A stretch of 64,000 nt of DNA from JAICMB01 sp035295125 (GCA_035295125.1 DATGJP010000008.1:335233-399232); one strand, 5' to 3'; numbered from the stretch's first letter, positions 43,086 to 52,084 are shown. Translations and numbers: made by a program. Notes: generated by a model not told the origin, from the letters alone.

Positions 43086-43906
43086 TGACCAGGGTCTTCG
43101 CCTCGATCCTTTTCACAAGCCTCCTCGTCCCCGCATTCGCGCAGCCGCAGAGACTCGAAGAGATGCGCGGCAAGACCATCATGCTCTTCACGCCCCACCC
43201 GGACGACGATACCTTCTGCTGCGCCGGAACGCTGTCGATCCTGTCGAAGAACGGCAATAAAGTCCTGATCGTGATCTACACCAACGACGACAAGGGTTCG
43301 TACGATCTGGAAATGACCAGCGAGCGGCTCGCGCGCATCCGCATGGGCGAAGAAGAGGAGGCTTGCCGCATTATCGGAATCCCGAAGCAGAACATCCAGT
43401 GGTTGCAGTTTCACGATGGCATGCTGGAGTACGCCAACCCGCGCGACCTGGTGGAAGAAGTCACCGGAATCATCCGCCGTAACCGTCCCGATGTGGTTCT
43501 GTCTATCGATCCTGGCTCGGAATACGTGCGTTGGCATAAAACCGATCACCGCATGGCGGCAAATAACACCATCGATGCGATTCGTGCCTCGGAGTGGCAT
43601 CTTTATTTCCCCAACCAGCTCCTGCATGAGGGCCTTGAACCTTGGAGCGTCCCTCAGGAGTTCTACTATTACGTGACGCAGAAGGACGCGAACTACTTCG
43701 TCAATATCGATGCCGAGTTCGACAAAAAACTGGCCGCATCAGCGGCGCACGTCAGCCAGTTCGATCCTTCGATCCGGCATTATCGTCCCGACTGGGACCC
43801 CCCTGATCTGGAAAAGATGAAAGCCCGCATGAAAGCTCGAGCGCTAAAGAAGGATGGCCATTATGTCGAGGCCTTCCGTGCCGGGCACGGGTTCAATGAG
43901 CAGTGA
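43085..43906 (+). CDS. PIG-L (LmbE) family deacetylase, secreted
   Basis: A 273-residue protein with signal peptide (MTRVFASILFTSLLVPAFAQ) and the metal motif FTPHPDDDTFCCAG (34-47), here HPDDD rather than the usual HPDDE, and later HKTDHRMAANN. The family removes acetyl groups from N-acetylglucosamine-type sugars. The start overlaps the peptidase stop by one base (TGATG), so it is the last gene of the permease-repressor-peptidase run and may act on cell-wall sugars. Confidence 0.87.
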   Translation: MTRVFASILFTSLLVPAFAQPQRLEEMRGKTIMLFTPHPDDDTFCCAGTLSILSKNGNKVLIVIYTNDDKGSYDLEMTSERLARIRMGEEEEACRIIGIPKQNIQWLQFHDGMLEYANPRDLVEEVTGIIRRNRPDVVLSIDPGSEYVRWHKTDHRMAANNTIDAIRASEWHLYFPNQLLHEGLEPWSVPQEFYYYVTQKDANYFVNIDAEFDKKLAASAAHVSQFDPSIRHYRPDWDPPDLEKMKARMKARALKKDGHYVEAFRAGHGFNEQ

Positions 43907-44272
43907 TCAGTCTTTGGCTCGCTTCAGCGACGCGCTTGCTTTTTCGTACCCGTCTCGCTTAACGTCGCACTTCATTTCCTGGTCGCCCGGGGTACAGGAA
44001 AAGGACATGGGTTTCGTACTTCCCATCTCAAAGCTGAGCTTCGGCCCCTCGACCTTCCCGTTGGCGATCGGCCGTTGATCGCTGGCGAGCGGCCCGCAGG
44101 TGCCCGATAGCTGGCTTTCGGAGACCTTTAGCACGCAGTAGATCGGAAAGGAGCCCGACTCACCCTCCGCGGTCTCGACGGACATTGTACCTGTCCAGGC
44201 TCCGGATCCATCGGCGGCGAACAGCGCCAATGCCATCGCAAGCAACGGGCAGAGCAGCGAGAGAAATCGCAC
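43907..44272 (-). CDS. Small secreted protein of unknown function
   Basis: A 121-residue protein with signal peptide (MRFLSLLCPLLAMALALFA). The mature part (GAWTGTMSVETAEGESGSFP, YCVLKVSESQLSGTCGP, GPKLSFEMGS) is predicted as a small beta sandwich of the kind often named DUF-type hypothetical in Acidobacteria. No motif is recognised. Its stop is directly adjacent to that of the deacetylase gene with no base between. Confidence 0.65.
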   Translation of the reverse strand: MRFLSLLCPLLAMALALFAADGSGAWTGTMSVETAEGESGSFPIYCVLKVSESQLSGTCGPLASDQRPIANGKVEGPKLSFEMGSTKPMSFSCTPGDQEMKCDVKRDGYEKASASLKRAKD

Positions 44273-44298
44273 GAGTTTATTCTACGCCAATGCCGCAA

Positions 44299-45273
44299 TC
44301 ACGTCCGCATGAAACTGCGGAAATTGGTGTAAAGGCTGGGATGCATAAGCGCCAGGGCGATCCCCAACTGCTCCAGGTGCAGAATCGGAAATTGGCGCAA
44401 ATACTCTCTGCACGCGCGGGCTGCCGGACCCCGTTGGCCTAACACACACTGCCACACAATTCGCTTGCGGCATATCCGCTCCAGAATTGCTGGGGCGTGC
44501 ATTCGAAGTGCTTCGCCATGTTCCTTCAGGATGCGATCGATGGACGCCATTTCATCCAAAGCATGTGCGCGGCGAAGGCGCGTGGATGCCCACGCCCCGT
44601 TGTTTGTCAGGCGGTTCGACGAATCGGTGAACTGCATGGCCACGGAGATCGGCGTCATCTGGGTTTCGAAGCAGAGTGCAAAATCAAGATGATATTCGAG
44701 CGCCGCGGCCCGGCTGTCCGGCATCTTAACCTCGCTGAAGCTACTCGTTCGCGTGCAGTAGACGGCGTCGCTAATCTCGCATGAGTTTAGCCATTGCAGC
44801 CAGGCGGTGTAGCGAAAAGTCCGATAATCCGGAAGAGGCCACGGAGAGCGAATCCCGTTCGACCACTCGTACATAAAGCCAAAACGCTGTTGATCCGGGT
44901 AGTGAGCGATGTGTTCATACACCAACCGCAAACCGTTTTCGAGAAGCGCGTGGTCACTGTCGAGAAAGACGATCCAGGGAGCCGATGCCTCGCCGACACC
45001 CGTCATCCGGCTGGGACACTCGCCGCGATTCAACCGCTGGCGCAGCAACCTGATTCGCGGATCCTTGTAACCGAGCACGACGTCAGGTGTCTCATCCTGT
45101 GAGGCATCATCAATCACGATTACTTCGAGGTCCGTCCGGGTCTGCGCCAGACAACTGTCCAACGCGCGCTTGATTTCGCGTGGGCGGTTATAGACCGGAA
45201 TTATGACGGAGAAGAATGGCGCATTCACGTACGCTCGATTCCACGGCTCAGCCGAATATTGGAGACCTACCAT
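44299..45273 (-). CDS. Family 2 glycosyltransferase
   Basis: A 324-residue GT-A fold enzyme with FFSVIIPVYNRPREIKRALD, VIVIDDASQDETPDV (nucleotide binding) and APWIVFLDSDHALLENG carrying the DxD-like DSD metal motif. The C-terminal half is helical and lacks membrane spans, so it is cytoplasmic. The acceptor is unknown. The ATG at 45273 lacks a ribosome site; a GTG at 45228, just before APFFSVI, is a possible true start. Confidence 0.87.
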   Translation of the reverse strand: MVGLQYSAEPWNRAYVNAPFFSVIIPVYNRPREIKRALDSCLAQTRTDLEVIVIDDASQDETPDVVLGYKDPRIRLLRQRLNRGECPSRMTGVGEASAPWIVFLDSDHALLENGLRLVYEHIAHYPDQQRFGFMYEWSNGIRSPWPLPDYRTFRYTAWLQWLNSCEISDAVYCTRTSSFSEVKMPDSRAAALEYHLDFALCFETQMTPISVAMQFTDSSNRLTNNGAWASTRLRRAHALDEMASIDRILKEHGEALRMHAPAILERICRKRIVWQCVLGQRGPAARACREYLRQFPILHLEQLGIALALMHPSLYTNFRSFMRT

Positions 45274-45364
45274 CTTGTGCCGCTAGAGAGGACTTTTTCT
45301 CAGCGTGTTTTTTCCTGTGACGCCGGGAGTGCCAGAGGAATCGGAGCCTGAAGGCACTATTTGA

Positions 45365-46393
45365 ATGGGGCTGATGGAGAACAATTGGAGCAGTTACGAA
45401 GGGAACCTGATAGGACCGTGGCTCCTGGAGTCTTTTTTGGGAGCGCGCGATGGCAGGGCATTTTACGCCGCGACGGATACGCCGAACGGTCGGTCCGTCA
45501 TGGTTCAACTGGCAAGAGCCGGCGATTCCGCAGACGGACTGCTTTGGAGTTGGAAAAAAGCAAAGGACCTTGTTCATGACCACCTCATGCCGGTTCATGC
45601 TTGCGGCGAGGTGAACCTGGACGGCGTGCTTCTGGCGTTTGCGGTTCAGGAACTGCCTTCCGATGACCTTAGCGAGCGCCTTACACGTGACCTGACGGCT
45701 GTTCGAAACCCGGCGACTGCCGAAAGTGTATCGTCTGCCATCAATTTCCTGCATACCCAGGGGCTCTGCCACGGTTCATTGATTCCAGGCAACATATTCT
45801 TTCTCGGAGATGCCGTCGCACTCAGCGTCGATACGCTACGCCCAGCCGAGGAGTCTGGCATGCAGTTGGACGAGCAGCAATTTGTTGCCATGTTCCGCGA
45901 GCCATCTCCTCCTCGCCAAACCATCCCAACGCCATCTTATGGCCTGCGAGTTGCCATGGCGGCAGTGGCCGTGTCGGCTGTCTTCATCGTCGGGTATAGC
46001 CTCTTTCACAAGCCGGCGAAGCCCGCTGCGCCCCTCCCTCCACCGGTCGTAGCCCGGTCGCCGCAACCGTCGCCGCCCGAAGTCACGGAACCCCAAAATA
46101 CAGACCTGGGCGTTGCGGACCGCACCACTCGAGTTCATCGATCCGCCGCGCCGTGGGCGGTTATAACTGCTACTTATAATGGATTCCAAGCCGCTGACCA
46201 ACGGGCTCAACGTTTGAGGAGGAACGCGCCAAAGTTGAACCCCCATGTGTTTCCGCCCGCCGGTCAGGGCCAGCGCTACTTCGTAGTTCTCGGTTCCGGA
46301 CTAACTCGCGACGAGGCCGAGCATCTTCGCCGGACGGCGATCGCAGAGGGTGCTCCGGGGGATACTTACATCACCAAGCTGACGGAGGACTGA
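45365..46393 (+). CDS. Pseudokinase-transmembrane-SPOR-like fusion
   Basis: A 342-residue protein. Residues 12-160 look like a degenerate protein-kinase fold: IGPWLLESFLGARDGRAFYA replaces the glycine loop, the beta3 lysine is Gln48 (VMVQLA), the catalytic HRD is HGS at 136-138 (CHGSLIPGNIFFLG) and DFG is absent (LSVDT). A membrane span (about 195-214) and a proline-rich linker follow, and the end (260-342: WAVITATYNGFQAADQRAQR, YFVVLGSGLTRDEAEHL, AYITK-like end) resembles a SPOR peptidoglycan-binding repeat. The kinase part would be cytoplasmic and the C-terminus periplasmic. ATG at residue 4 is an alternative start. Confidence 0.72.
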   Translation: MGLMENNWSSYEGNLIGPWLLESFLGARDGRAFYAATDTPNGRSVMVQLARAGDSADGLLWSWKKAKDLVHDHLMPVHACGEVNLDGVLLAFAVQELPSDDLSERLTRDLTAVRNPATAESVSSAINFLHTQGLCHGSLIPGNIFFLGDAVALSVDTLRPAEESGMQLDEQQFVAMFREPSPPRQTIPTPSYGLRVAMAAVAVSAVFIVGYSLFHKPAKPAAPLPPPVVARSPQPSPPEVTEPQNTDLGVADRTTRVHRSAAPWAVITATYNGFQAADQRAQRLRRNAPKLNPHVFPPAGQGQRYFVVLGSGLTRDEAEHLRRTAIAEGAPGDTYITKLTED

Positions 46394-46423
46394 GCTTCTA
46401 ACCCGGGTGTTACATTGCAGTCG

Positions 46424-47413
46424 ATGGATCTTCTCGACGTAACACACGATCACATACTCCAGGCTCGCGAGCGCATCCGGCAGCACGTAAAGCGCACCGC
46501 GACAGTACCAAGCCAGACCCTAAGCCGATGGCTGGGGGCCAACGTCTTCCTCAAGCTCGAATTATTCCAGAAGACCGGCTCGTTTAAGGTGAGGGGAGTC
46601 TTCAACAAACTTCTGAGTACCCCGGACGCAAGAAATGCGCGTGGGATTGTTGCAGTTAGCGGCGGGAATCACGCGCAGGCCGTCGCGTACGCATCCGCCG
46701 CACTGGGATACAAAGCACTCATCCTCATGCCGCGCACCACGCCGGCCAATTATGTCGCGGCGACGCGCGGGTATGGCGCCGAGATCGAGTTCGCCGAGAG
46801 CGCCCGCCACGCTTTCGATCGCATCAGCAGTTATCAGAATGAAGGCTGGCTCCCCATTCATCCTTATGACGATCCACTGGTGATCGCCGGCCAAGGCACC
46901 GCCGGGCTCGAAATCATCGAGGACGTTCCAGACGCCACAGACGTCATCGTGAGCATCGGCGGCGGTGGTTTCATTTCGGGAGTTGCCACGGCAATCAAGT
47001 CCGTAAAACCAGGCGTGCGGATGTGGGGTGTAGAGACCATCGGCGCCGACGCGATGTCACAAGCGCTGCAATGTGGACACCCTGTCGAACTGACGACAAT
47101 CACTTCAATCGCAAAAACCCTAGGCGCGCCCTCAGTATCCGTGAGAACTCTCGCGTACACAAAGCACTTAGTACAGCGAGTCATCCTTGTACCGGATCGA
47201 GATGCGGTACGCGCAATTGAGTGCTTACTCGAACGTGCGAAGGTTCTGACAGAGCCTGCGGCCGCATGCACCTGGTCGGCAGCCGAACAACTCCGGGATA
47301 CGTTAGGAAGTAGCAGTAACGTCGTTCTTGTTCTTTGTGGCGGAAACCTGGCGATTGAGGACCTCTGCCGGTACCGAAGTCAGTTCCAAATCGGCGAGAA
47401 AAGTGCAGATTAA
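46424..47413 (+). CDS. Threonine dehydratase-like PLP enzyme
   Basis: A 329-residue fold-type II enzyme with Schiff-base Lys55 (TGSFKVRGVF), substrate loop VSGGNHAQAVA, phosphate loop IGGGGFISG and C-terminal CGGN. It has no ACT domain. By its sequence around TGSFK it is a closer match to catabolic threonine ammonia-lyases than the paralogue at 31556. TTG nine bases earlier is also in frame, but ATG is preferred. Possible roles are threonine or serine deamination. Confidence 0.85.
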   Translation: MDLLDVTHDHILQARERIRQHVKRTATVPSQTLSRWLGANVFLKLELFQKTGSFKVRGVFNKLLSTPDARNARGIVAVSGGNHAQAVAYASAALGYKALILMPRTTPANYVAATRGYGAEIEFAESARHAFDRISSYQNEGWLPIHPYDDPLVIAGQGTAGLEIIEDVPDATDVIVSIGGGGFISGVATAIKSVKPGVRMWGVETIGADAMSQALQCGHPVELTTITSIAKTLGAPSVSVRTLAYTKHLVQRVILVPDRDAVRAIECLLERAKVLTEPAAACTWSAAEQLRDTLGSSSNVVLVLCGGNLAIEDLCRYRSQFQIGEKSAD

Positions 47414-47501
47414 AAAATCCTCAGTACGAGTTTTAGCCCTTTGGACAACTTAGAATCAAGGGTTTCGCGAACCGGCAAGGAGGCCTCAGGACAATCCCAC
47501 C

Positions 47502-47921
47502 ATGAAGAAACTACCCGCCACCACAACTACCCAGGAAAATATTACCCTCCTGGCAATCTCTCCCAGTCAGGAAGATTGCCACTCCCTCGAAAACATCCTT
47601 GACCGTGATCGCTGGACCGTCCAAGGGGCGCGATCCCTACGGGAAGCCACTGCGCTGCTGCGCTTGGGGCCGAGCCTGATCCTGTGCGAAAAAGATCTAC
47701 CCGACGGAAGTTGGAAAGATGTTTTTCGCGCAGCAGGCGGCCTCGACAATTCGCCGCCGCTCGTGGTGGTTTCCCGTCACGCTGACGAACAGCTTTGGGC
47801 TGAGGTACTTAATTGGGGCGGCTATGATGTCCTGCTCAAGCCCTTTGAGCGATCCGAAGTCAGTCGCGTCATGGGCATGGCACTTCGCCACCGCGCCCCC
47901 TTTAGTGTCAGCGCAGCCTGA
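47502..47921 (+). CDS. Stand-alone receiver-like protein with Glu in place of the phospho-Asp
   Basis: A 139-residue CheY-like domain without output domain. ITLLAISPSQEDC lacks the acidic pair of canonical receivers. The phospho-acceptor position is glutamate in LILCEKDLPDGSW (E63), while the conserved lysine is kept in DVLLKPFERSEV. Glu may mimic the phosphorylated state, giving a constitutive interaction partner. An AAGGAGG lies 18-24 bases upstream and AGGA nearer. The gene precedes the AI-2E exporter by 85 bases. Confidence 0.78.
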   Translation: MKKLPATTTTQENITLLAISPSQEDCHSLENILDRDRWTVQGARSLREATALLRLGPSLILCEKDLPDGSWKDVFRAAGGLDNSPPLVVVSRHADEQLWAEVLNWGGYDVLLKPFERSEVSRVMGMALRHRAPFSVSAA

Positions 47922-48006
47922 GCGTAAGCTAATACTCCTTCTGTACTTTCCCTGACACGGTAATTCCCGATTCACTATCATAGAAGAAAGGCATTCCTGA
48001 GCGGTC

Positions 48007-49167
48007 ATGTCCTCTCTTACTAGTGGTGTATCCGCTCGCAAGGGCTCGAGTGTCAGCACCCGAGTGCTTGCGGTCGCCGCCACGATCGCCCTGCTTTACT
48101 TCGGCCGCGTCTTCTTCATCACCATCGTCATCGCGGGTATTATCGCGTTCCTCCTCGACCCCCTGGTCAGCCTGGTTGCAAAGCTGCACCTGCCGCGTCC
48201 GCTAGCGAGTTTTGTGGTTTGTAGCGTGTCACTCTTCGCCATTTACCTCCTGGGGGTTGGAATCTACACGGAGTTTGCGGGCCTGGTCGAGGATCTCCCG
48301 ATGTACAGCGACCGCATCAATAAATTGGCGGACGATATAGGATCGCGAATCGATGCCGCGGAGACCCGAACGTACCAGTTGATCGTTCCCAAGCGGTTTC
48401 AGGATCAGCCGGCGGCGACGCAGGCCCAGCCCATTACTCCCGCGCGAGGCAGAAGAAGGACGACGACGCCGGCTGCGGTGGTCGCCGCGCCTCCGATTCA
48501 GGAAGTCCGCATCCATTCCGACCCCAAGCCGCTCTATTCGTTCGTTTACGGATATGTGCGGTCATTTTACGACATCGGATTAATGGCCAGTTTTGTTCCG
48601 TTTCTGATTTACTTCATGCTGAGCTGGCGCGATCATTTGAAACGCAGTTTTCTCCGATTATTCACCGGCGAGGAGCAGCGCGTGGCCTGGAAAAGCTGGG
48701 AAGGCGTAGCCGCGGTCGCCCGGGTTTTCGTGGTCGGGAACTTCGTCCTCGCGCTGGTGGTTGGCTTTTTCACCTCGGTATTCCTGTTCGCGATCCGGCT
48801 GCCCTATTGGCCGCTCATCGGTCCCCTGAGCGGCTTTCTCAGCATGGTGCCCTATGTTGGCTTGCCGCTCGCGATCATTCCCGCGCTGCTGGCTGGCCTG
48901 GCAGTGTACGACGCACCGGCGATTTATCTCCTCATGGCGGCTGTAATCGCTTTCCTGCATTTGATCGCGATGAACCTGCTGTATCCGAAGATGGTTGGCG
49001 CGCGCGTTCACCTGAATCCGCTGGCCGTGACGATCGCACTCATGTTTTGGGGCACGCTGTGGGGCGCGGTCGGGCTCATCCTTGCGATTCCGATTACGGC
49101 CGGCCTGAAGGCGGTTTGTGATAACTTGACCAATTTGGAAGGATACGGAAAGCTGCTAGGAGACTAA
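48007..49167 (+). CDS. AI-2E family (PerM-type) transporter
   Basis: A 386-residue protein with hydrophobic spans at about 20-52, 67-90, 190-210, 242-268 and 270-365, and the family sequence PYVGLPLAIIPALLAGLAV near 282. The conserved end WGAVGLILAIPITAGLKAV is present. A low-complexity segment (about 135-165: QPAATQAQPITPARGRRRTT) is inserted in the large loop after the second span. Substrates in the family range from autoinducer-2 to protons or unknown. It is followed after three bases by the TIM-barrel gene. Confidence 0.85.
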   Translation: MSSLTSGVSARKGSSVSTRVLAVAATIALLYFGRVFFITIVIAGIIAFLLDPLVSLVAKLHLPRPLASFVVCSVSLFAIYLLGVGIYTEFAGLVEDLPMYSDRINKLADDIGSRIDAAETRTYQLIVPKRFQDQPAATQAQPITPARGRRRTTTPAAVVAAPPIQEVRIHSDPKPLYSFVYGYVRSFYDIGLMASFVPFLIYFMLSWRDHLKRSFLRLFTGEEQRVAWKSWEGVAAVARVFVVGNFVLALVVGFFTSVFLFAIRLPYWPLIGPLSGFLSMVPYVGLPLAIIPALLAGLAVYDAPAIYLLMAAVIAFLHLIAMNLLYPKMVGARVHLNPLAVTIALMFWGTLWGAVGLILAIPITAGLKAVCDNLTNLEGYGKLLGD

Positions 49168-49170
49168 ACA

Positions 49171-50097
49171 ATGCTGAATCGGCGGGCGTTCCTCGGTGCG
49201 TCACTCGCCGCCGGGCTGGTTGGAGCCGCGGAGCGAAAGAACAGAATTGGCCGTAATCGGATCAGCGCCATCTCGGACGAAGTGGGCACCTCGCCCGCGG
49301 AAGCCCTCCGTTTTGCCAAGGAGTTCGGCATGGAGTGGCTGGAACTGCGGAATGTGCCCGGAACGAAGACGCCGTACTTCTACATGTCACCCGACATGCT
49401 GAAGCCCGCGGCCGCTGAGTTTCGAGACAACGGCATCCGGATCTCATTCCTCAACACATCGCTGCTGAAGTTCGCGATGCCGGGCACCGAGCCGTTGAAC
49501 CGCAAGGGCAAAGAAACCCCCGAGGCCCGTGCGAAGCGCGAAGCTCGCGAGCAGGTGGAGTTCGACAACCGTACCGATAATCTCCGCAAGTGCATCGCCG
49601 CGGCGCATGCGTTCGAAACGGACCGCGTCCGAATCTTCACCTTCCAACGGGTGGAAAACCCCACATCGCTTTATCCGAAAATTGTTGAAATTCTCGAGCC
49701 GATGTGCAAGATCGCCCAGGAAGAAGGCGTGCGGTTGCTCATCGAGAACGAGGCTTCCACGAATTGCGGAACTTCCGCCGAAACGGCCGCCTTCCTGAAG
49801 TTGCTTCCCTCCAAGGTGCTGGGCACCAACTGGGATTCTCTCAATGGCACCGGGCTGGGCGAAAAACCTTTTCCCGACGGCTACGAATCGCTGCCCAAAG
49901 ATCGCGTCTGGAATGTACAGATCAAGGGCAAGAGCATCCTCGATACGCCGGAACGCCTGGATTGGGCCGCCATCCTTCGGGCCCTGGAGCGCGATGGCTA
50001 CACCGGCGAACTCGGCCTTGAGACGCATTACTTCGACGGCACGAACATGGAAAAATCACATCTTTCGATGACCGAGATCATGAAGCTCGTTTCCTGA
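49171..50097 (+). CDS. Tat-exported TIM-barrel sugar isomerase/epimerase-like protein
   Basis: A 308-residue protein with twin-arginine leader NRRAFLGASLAAGLVGAAE and a xylose-isomerase-like barrel. It shows ISAISDEVG, MEWLELRNV, RIFTFQRVENP, VRLLIENEASTNCG (metal-binding glutamate E), GTNWDSLNGTG (Asp) and GELGLETHY (final Glu). These are the usual metal-ligand positions. Substrate unknown. It is a homologue of the truncated protein at 1-431. Two bases separate it from the next gene. Confidence 0.85.
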   Translation: MLNRRAFLGASLAAGLVGAAERKNRIGRNRISAISDEVGTSPAEALRFAKEFGMEWLELRNVPGTKTPYFYMSPDMLKPAAAEFRDNGIRISFLNTSLLKFAMPGTEPLNRKGKETPEARAKREAREQVEFDNRTDNLRKCIAAAHAFETDRVRIFTFQRVENPTSLYPKIVEILEPMCKIAQEEGVRLLIENEASTNCGTSAETAAFLKLLPSKVLGTNWDSLNGTGLGEKPFPDGYESLPKDRVWNVQIKGKSILDTPERLDWAAILRALERDGYTGELGLETHYFDGTNMEKSHLSMTEIMKLVS

Positions 50098-50099
50098 AC

Positions 50100-50591
50100 A
50101 TGGGCAGACTCCCGATTTTCCTCGGTATTGGCCTGGTTGTGATCGTGGGGGCCGTTGTTGCCATCCTGTACACAACCAAGGGCAGCCATCTTGAGCTCAA
50201 AGGTGAGATCATCAAGATCCGCACCGGCGCCATCGACGAGCACAATAGTGCCGCCGTGATCGACTTCCGGCTGCAAAATGACGCGGATATTCCCTTCGTG
50301 GTGCGGCGGGTCGTCGTCACAGCCGAGAAGGACAACGGCGACAAAGTCGAAGGGGACTTGATCTCGAAAACCGATTACAAACAGCTCCTCGAGTTCAATA
50401 AGTTCCTGGGGAGCCAGTACAACGAAGGGCTCGTCATGAAGGATCGCATCGCGCCGCATCAGACTGTCGATCGCATGGCCGCGATCCACTTTCCGGTTCC
50501 GCAAAGCGAATTGGATTCCTCCAAGCAGTTGCGGCTCTACATCCAGGACATGGACGGGCCGGAATTTGAGACCGTCAAAAGCATGAAATAA
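50100..50591 (+). CDS. Small membrane-anchored protein of unknown function
   Basis: A 163-residue protein with one N-terminal span (FLGIGLVVIVGAVVAILY) and a predicted beta-sandwich outside (GEIIKIRTGAIDEHNSAAVI, FVVRRVVVTAEKDNGDKVEG, RLYIQDMDG). No family recognised, though the pattern recalls DUF-type immunoglobulin-like secreted domains. It is the last of the group that begins with the receiver gene. It converges with the peptidase gene two bases away. Confidence 0.7.
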   Translation: MGRLPIFLGIGLVVIVGAVVAILYTTKGSHLELKGEIIKIRTGAIDEHNSAAVIDFRLQNDADIPFVVRRVVVTAEKDNGDKVEGDLISKTDYKQLLEFNKFLGSQYNEGLVMKDRIAPHQTVDRMAAIHFPVPQSELDSSKQLRLYIQDMDGPEFETVKSMK

Positions 50592-50593
50592 AG

Positions 50594-52084
50594 CTAGCGC
50601 GACGCGGGTTTTCGGGGCAGCAGGTCAGGCAGTTGCGCCACGTTGTAAGCCCAGATCGCAATCACTTCGGCGCTCTGCTCAAGATCATCCCTGCGGACCC
50701 GGTCGAAGGTGTCAACCTGCGAGTGATGCGTCTGGTTGTAGTCCAGCACATCCTGGATCGTCAGGAAGCCCGGCACGCCGGCATCGTCGAAAGTGGAGTT
50801 GTCGCTGGCATAAATCATGCGATTAGTAAGTTCGAGGAGGCCGAATTCGTGCAACGGCCGGACGACCTGGTCCATGATTTCGCGCGCGGCATAATCGCTC
50901 TCGAGCCCGATGCTCAGCACCTTGCCGCTGCCTGAATCGTGTACCAGCACTCCCGAGATCTTAGCCAGCTCGCCCTGATGCGACTTCAGATATGCTTTTG
51001 ACCCCAACAGAAACTGCTCCTCGCCGCTAAACAGGACAAAACGGATGGTGCGCTTCGGCTTCATTCCGCTCTTTAGCAATGCGCGCGCTGCCTCCAGTAC
51101 GGCCACCGTTCCTGTGCCATTGTCGGTAGCGCCGGTTCCCAGGTCCCAGGAGTCCATATGGGCGCCCAGCATCACGATTTCGTCGGGCTTTTCGGAGCCT
51201 CTGATCTCCGCGACCGTGTTGTATACCTCAACCGGCTTGTCGCTATAGGAGTTTTGGATATTCAGCTCCATCTCGACCTTGCCCCTTTGCATCAAGCGCC
51301 AGATCAGGTTGTAATCTTCCCAGGAAACGTAAGCCGCGGGCGTGGGGGCGATCCGCACCTGGTCTCCGGTAATTCTGTCGGTGTCTTTGCTCGAAAGCCA
51401 CCCCAGATCAAACATGTTGAGTAGCCCATGTGTCTTGTCGGAAGGCATCAACATCGCCGCCGCGCCTTCTTCCGTCAGAAAACGATAGGCGGGCTGGAAG
51501 AAAGCAAAACTCATCGCGGGCTTGAGCTCGTTCATGGGGATGACCGAGTCTCCGTAAGGCGTCAGCATCGGATGCGCCGGAGTCACAATCGACCTTGGCT
51601 CAAATAACAGAACGATTGCATTTTTCAACTTTCCTTTGAACGGTTCGAGATCCGCCGGCTTGGTTGCATTCAGGTACACCACCGGACCGCGAATCGTTCC
51701 CCGGGTTCCCTCAACCCAGCCGTAGGACGCAGCCGAGATGGGGTGCTCAGCGGGCGCTGTTATCCGTGCCTCGATCCGTCCGCGGGTCCAGGACCGTCCC
51801 AAACTCCAGGGTTCGAGATGAACACCCTGAGCGCCGTATTCCCGGAACTTCTGTTCGGCCCAGTGGTTCGCCTTCCTCAGGTTTTCAGAACCTGTGAGCC
51901 GCGGACCCAGCATGTCCGAAAGATATTCGAGATTCTCCATCAGCTCGTTATGGTTCTTAATCTCCGCCGCGATCTTCCGGTCTGGCTCCGTGTTAGGGTC
52001 CTGCTTGCGAGCCTGAGCCGTTGCGGCCGCGCCGCCACAAAGCAACACCAGGAGCAGCATCCAGGCCACACGGGAGTTTCGCAT
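50594..52084 (-). CDS. M28-family peptidase (carboxypeptidase Q-like)
   Basis: With the start at 52084 the protein has 496 residues. It has a signal peptide (MRNSRVAWMLLLVLLCGGAA), a PA-domain insertion (about 130-260) and a co-catalytic zinc core: HMDSWDLGTGATDNGTG (His and Asp ligands), FSGEEQFLLGS (catalytic and ligand Glu), HDSGSG (Asp) and QTHHSQVDTFD (His). M28 exopeptidases of this branch release N-terminal residues or dipeptide products in the periplasm. Two ATGs upstream are in frame but overlap the divergent kinase gene. Confidence 0.88.
   Translation of the reverse strand: MRNSRVAWMLLLVLLCGGAAATAQARKQDPNTEPDRKIAAEIKNHNELMENLEYLSDMLGPRLTGSENLRKANHWAEQKFREYGAQGVHLEPWSLGRSWTRGRIEARITAPAEHPISAASYGWVEGTRGTIRGPVVYLNATKPADLEPFKGKLKNAIVLLFEPRSIVTPAHPMLTPYGDSVIPMNELKPAMSFAFFQPAYRFLTEEGAAAMLMPSDKTHGLLNMFDLGWLSSKDTDRITGDQVRIAPTPAAYVSWEDYNLIWRLMQRGKVEMELNIQNSYSDKPVEVYNTVAEIRGSEKPDEIVMLGAHMDSWDLGTGATDNGTGTVAVLEAARALLKSGMKPKRTIRFVLFSGEEQFLLGSKAYLKSHQGELAKISGVLVHDSGSGKVLSIGLESDYAAREIMDQVVRPLHEFGLLELTNRMIYASDNSTFDDAGVPGFLTIQDVLDYNQTHHSQVDTFDRVRRDDLEQSAEVIAIWAYNVAQLPDLLPRKPASR

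Noticed and set aside
45285..45310. T-runs between the glycosyltransferase and the pseudokinase genes as a terminator
   Set aside because: No GC-rich hairpin precedes the T-runs in either direction, and the genes diverge here.
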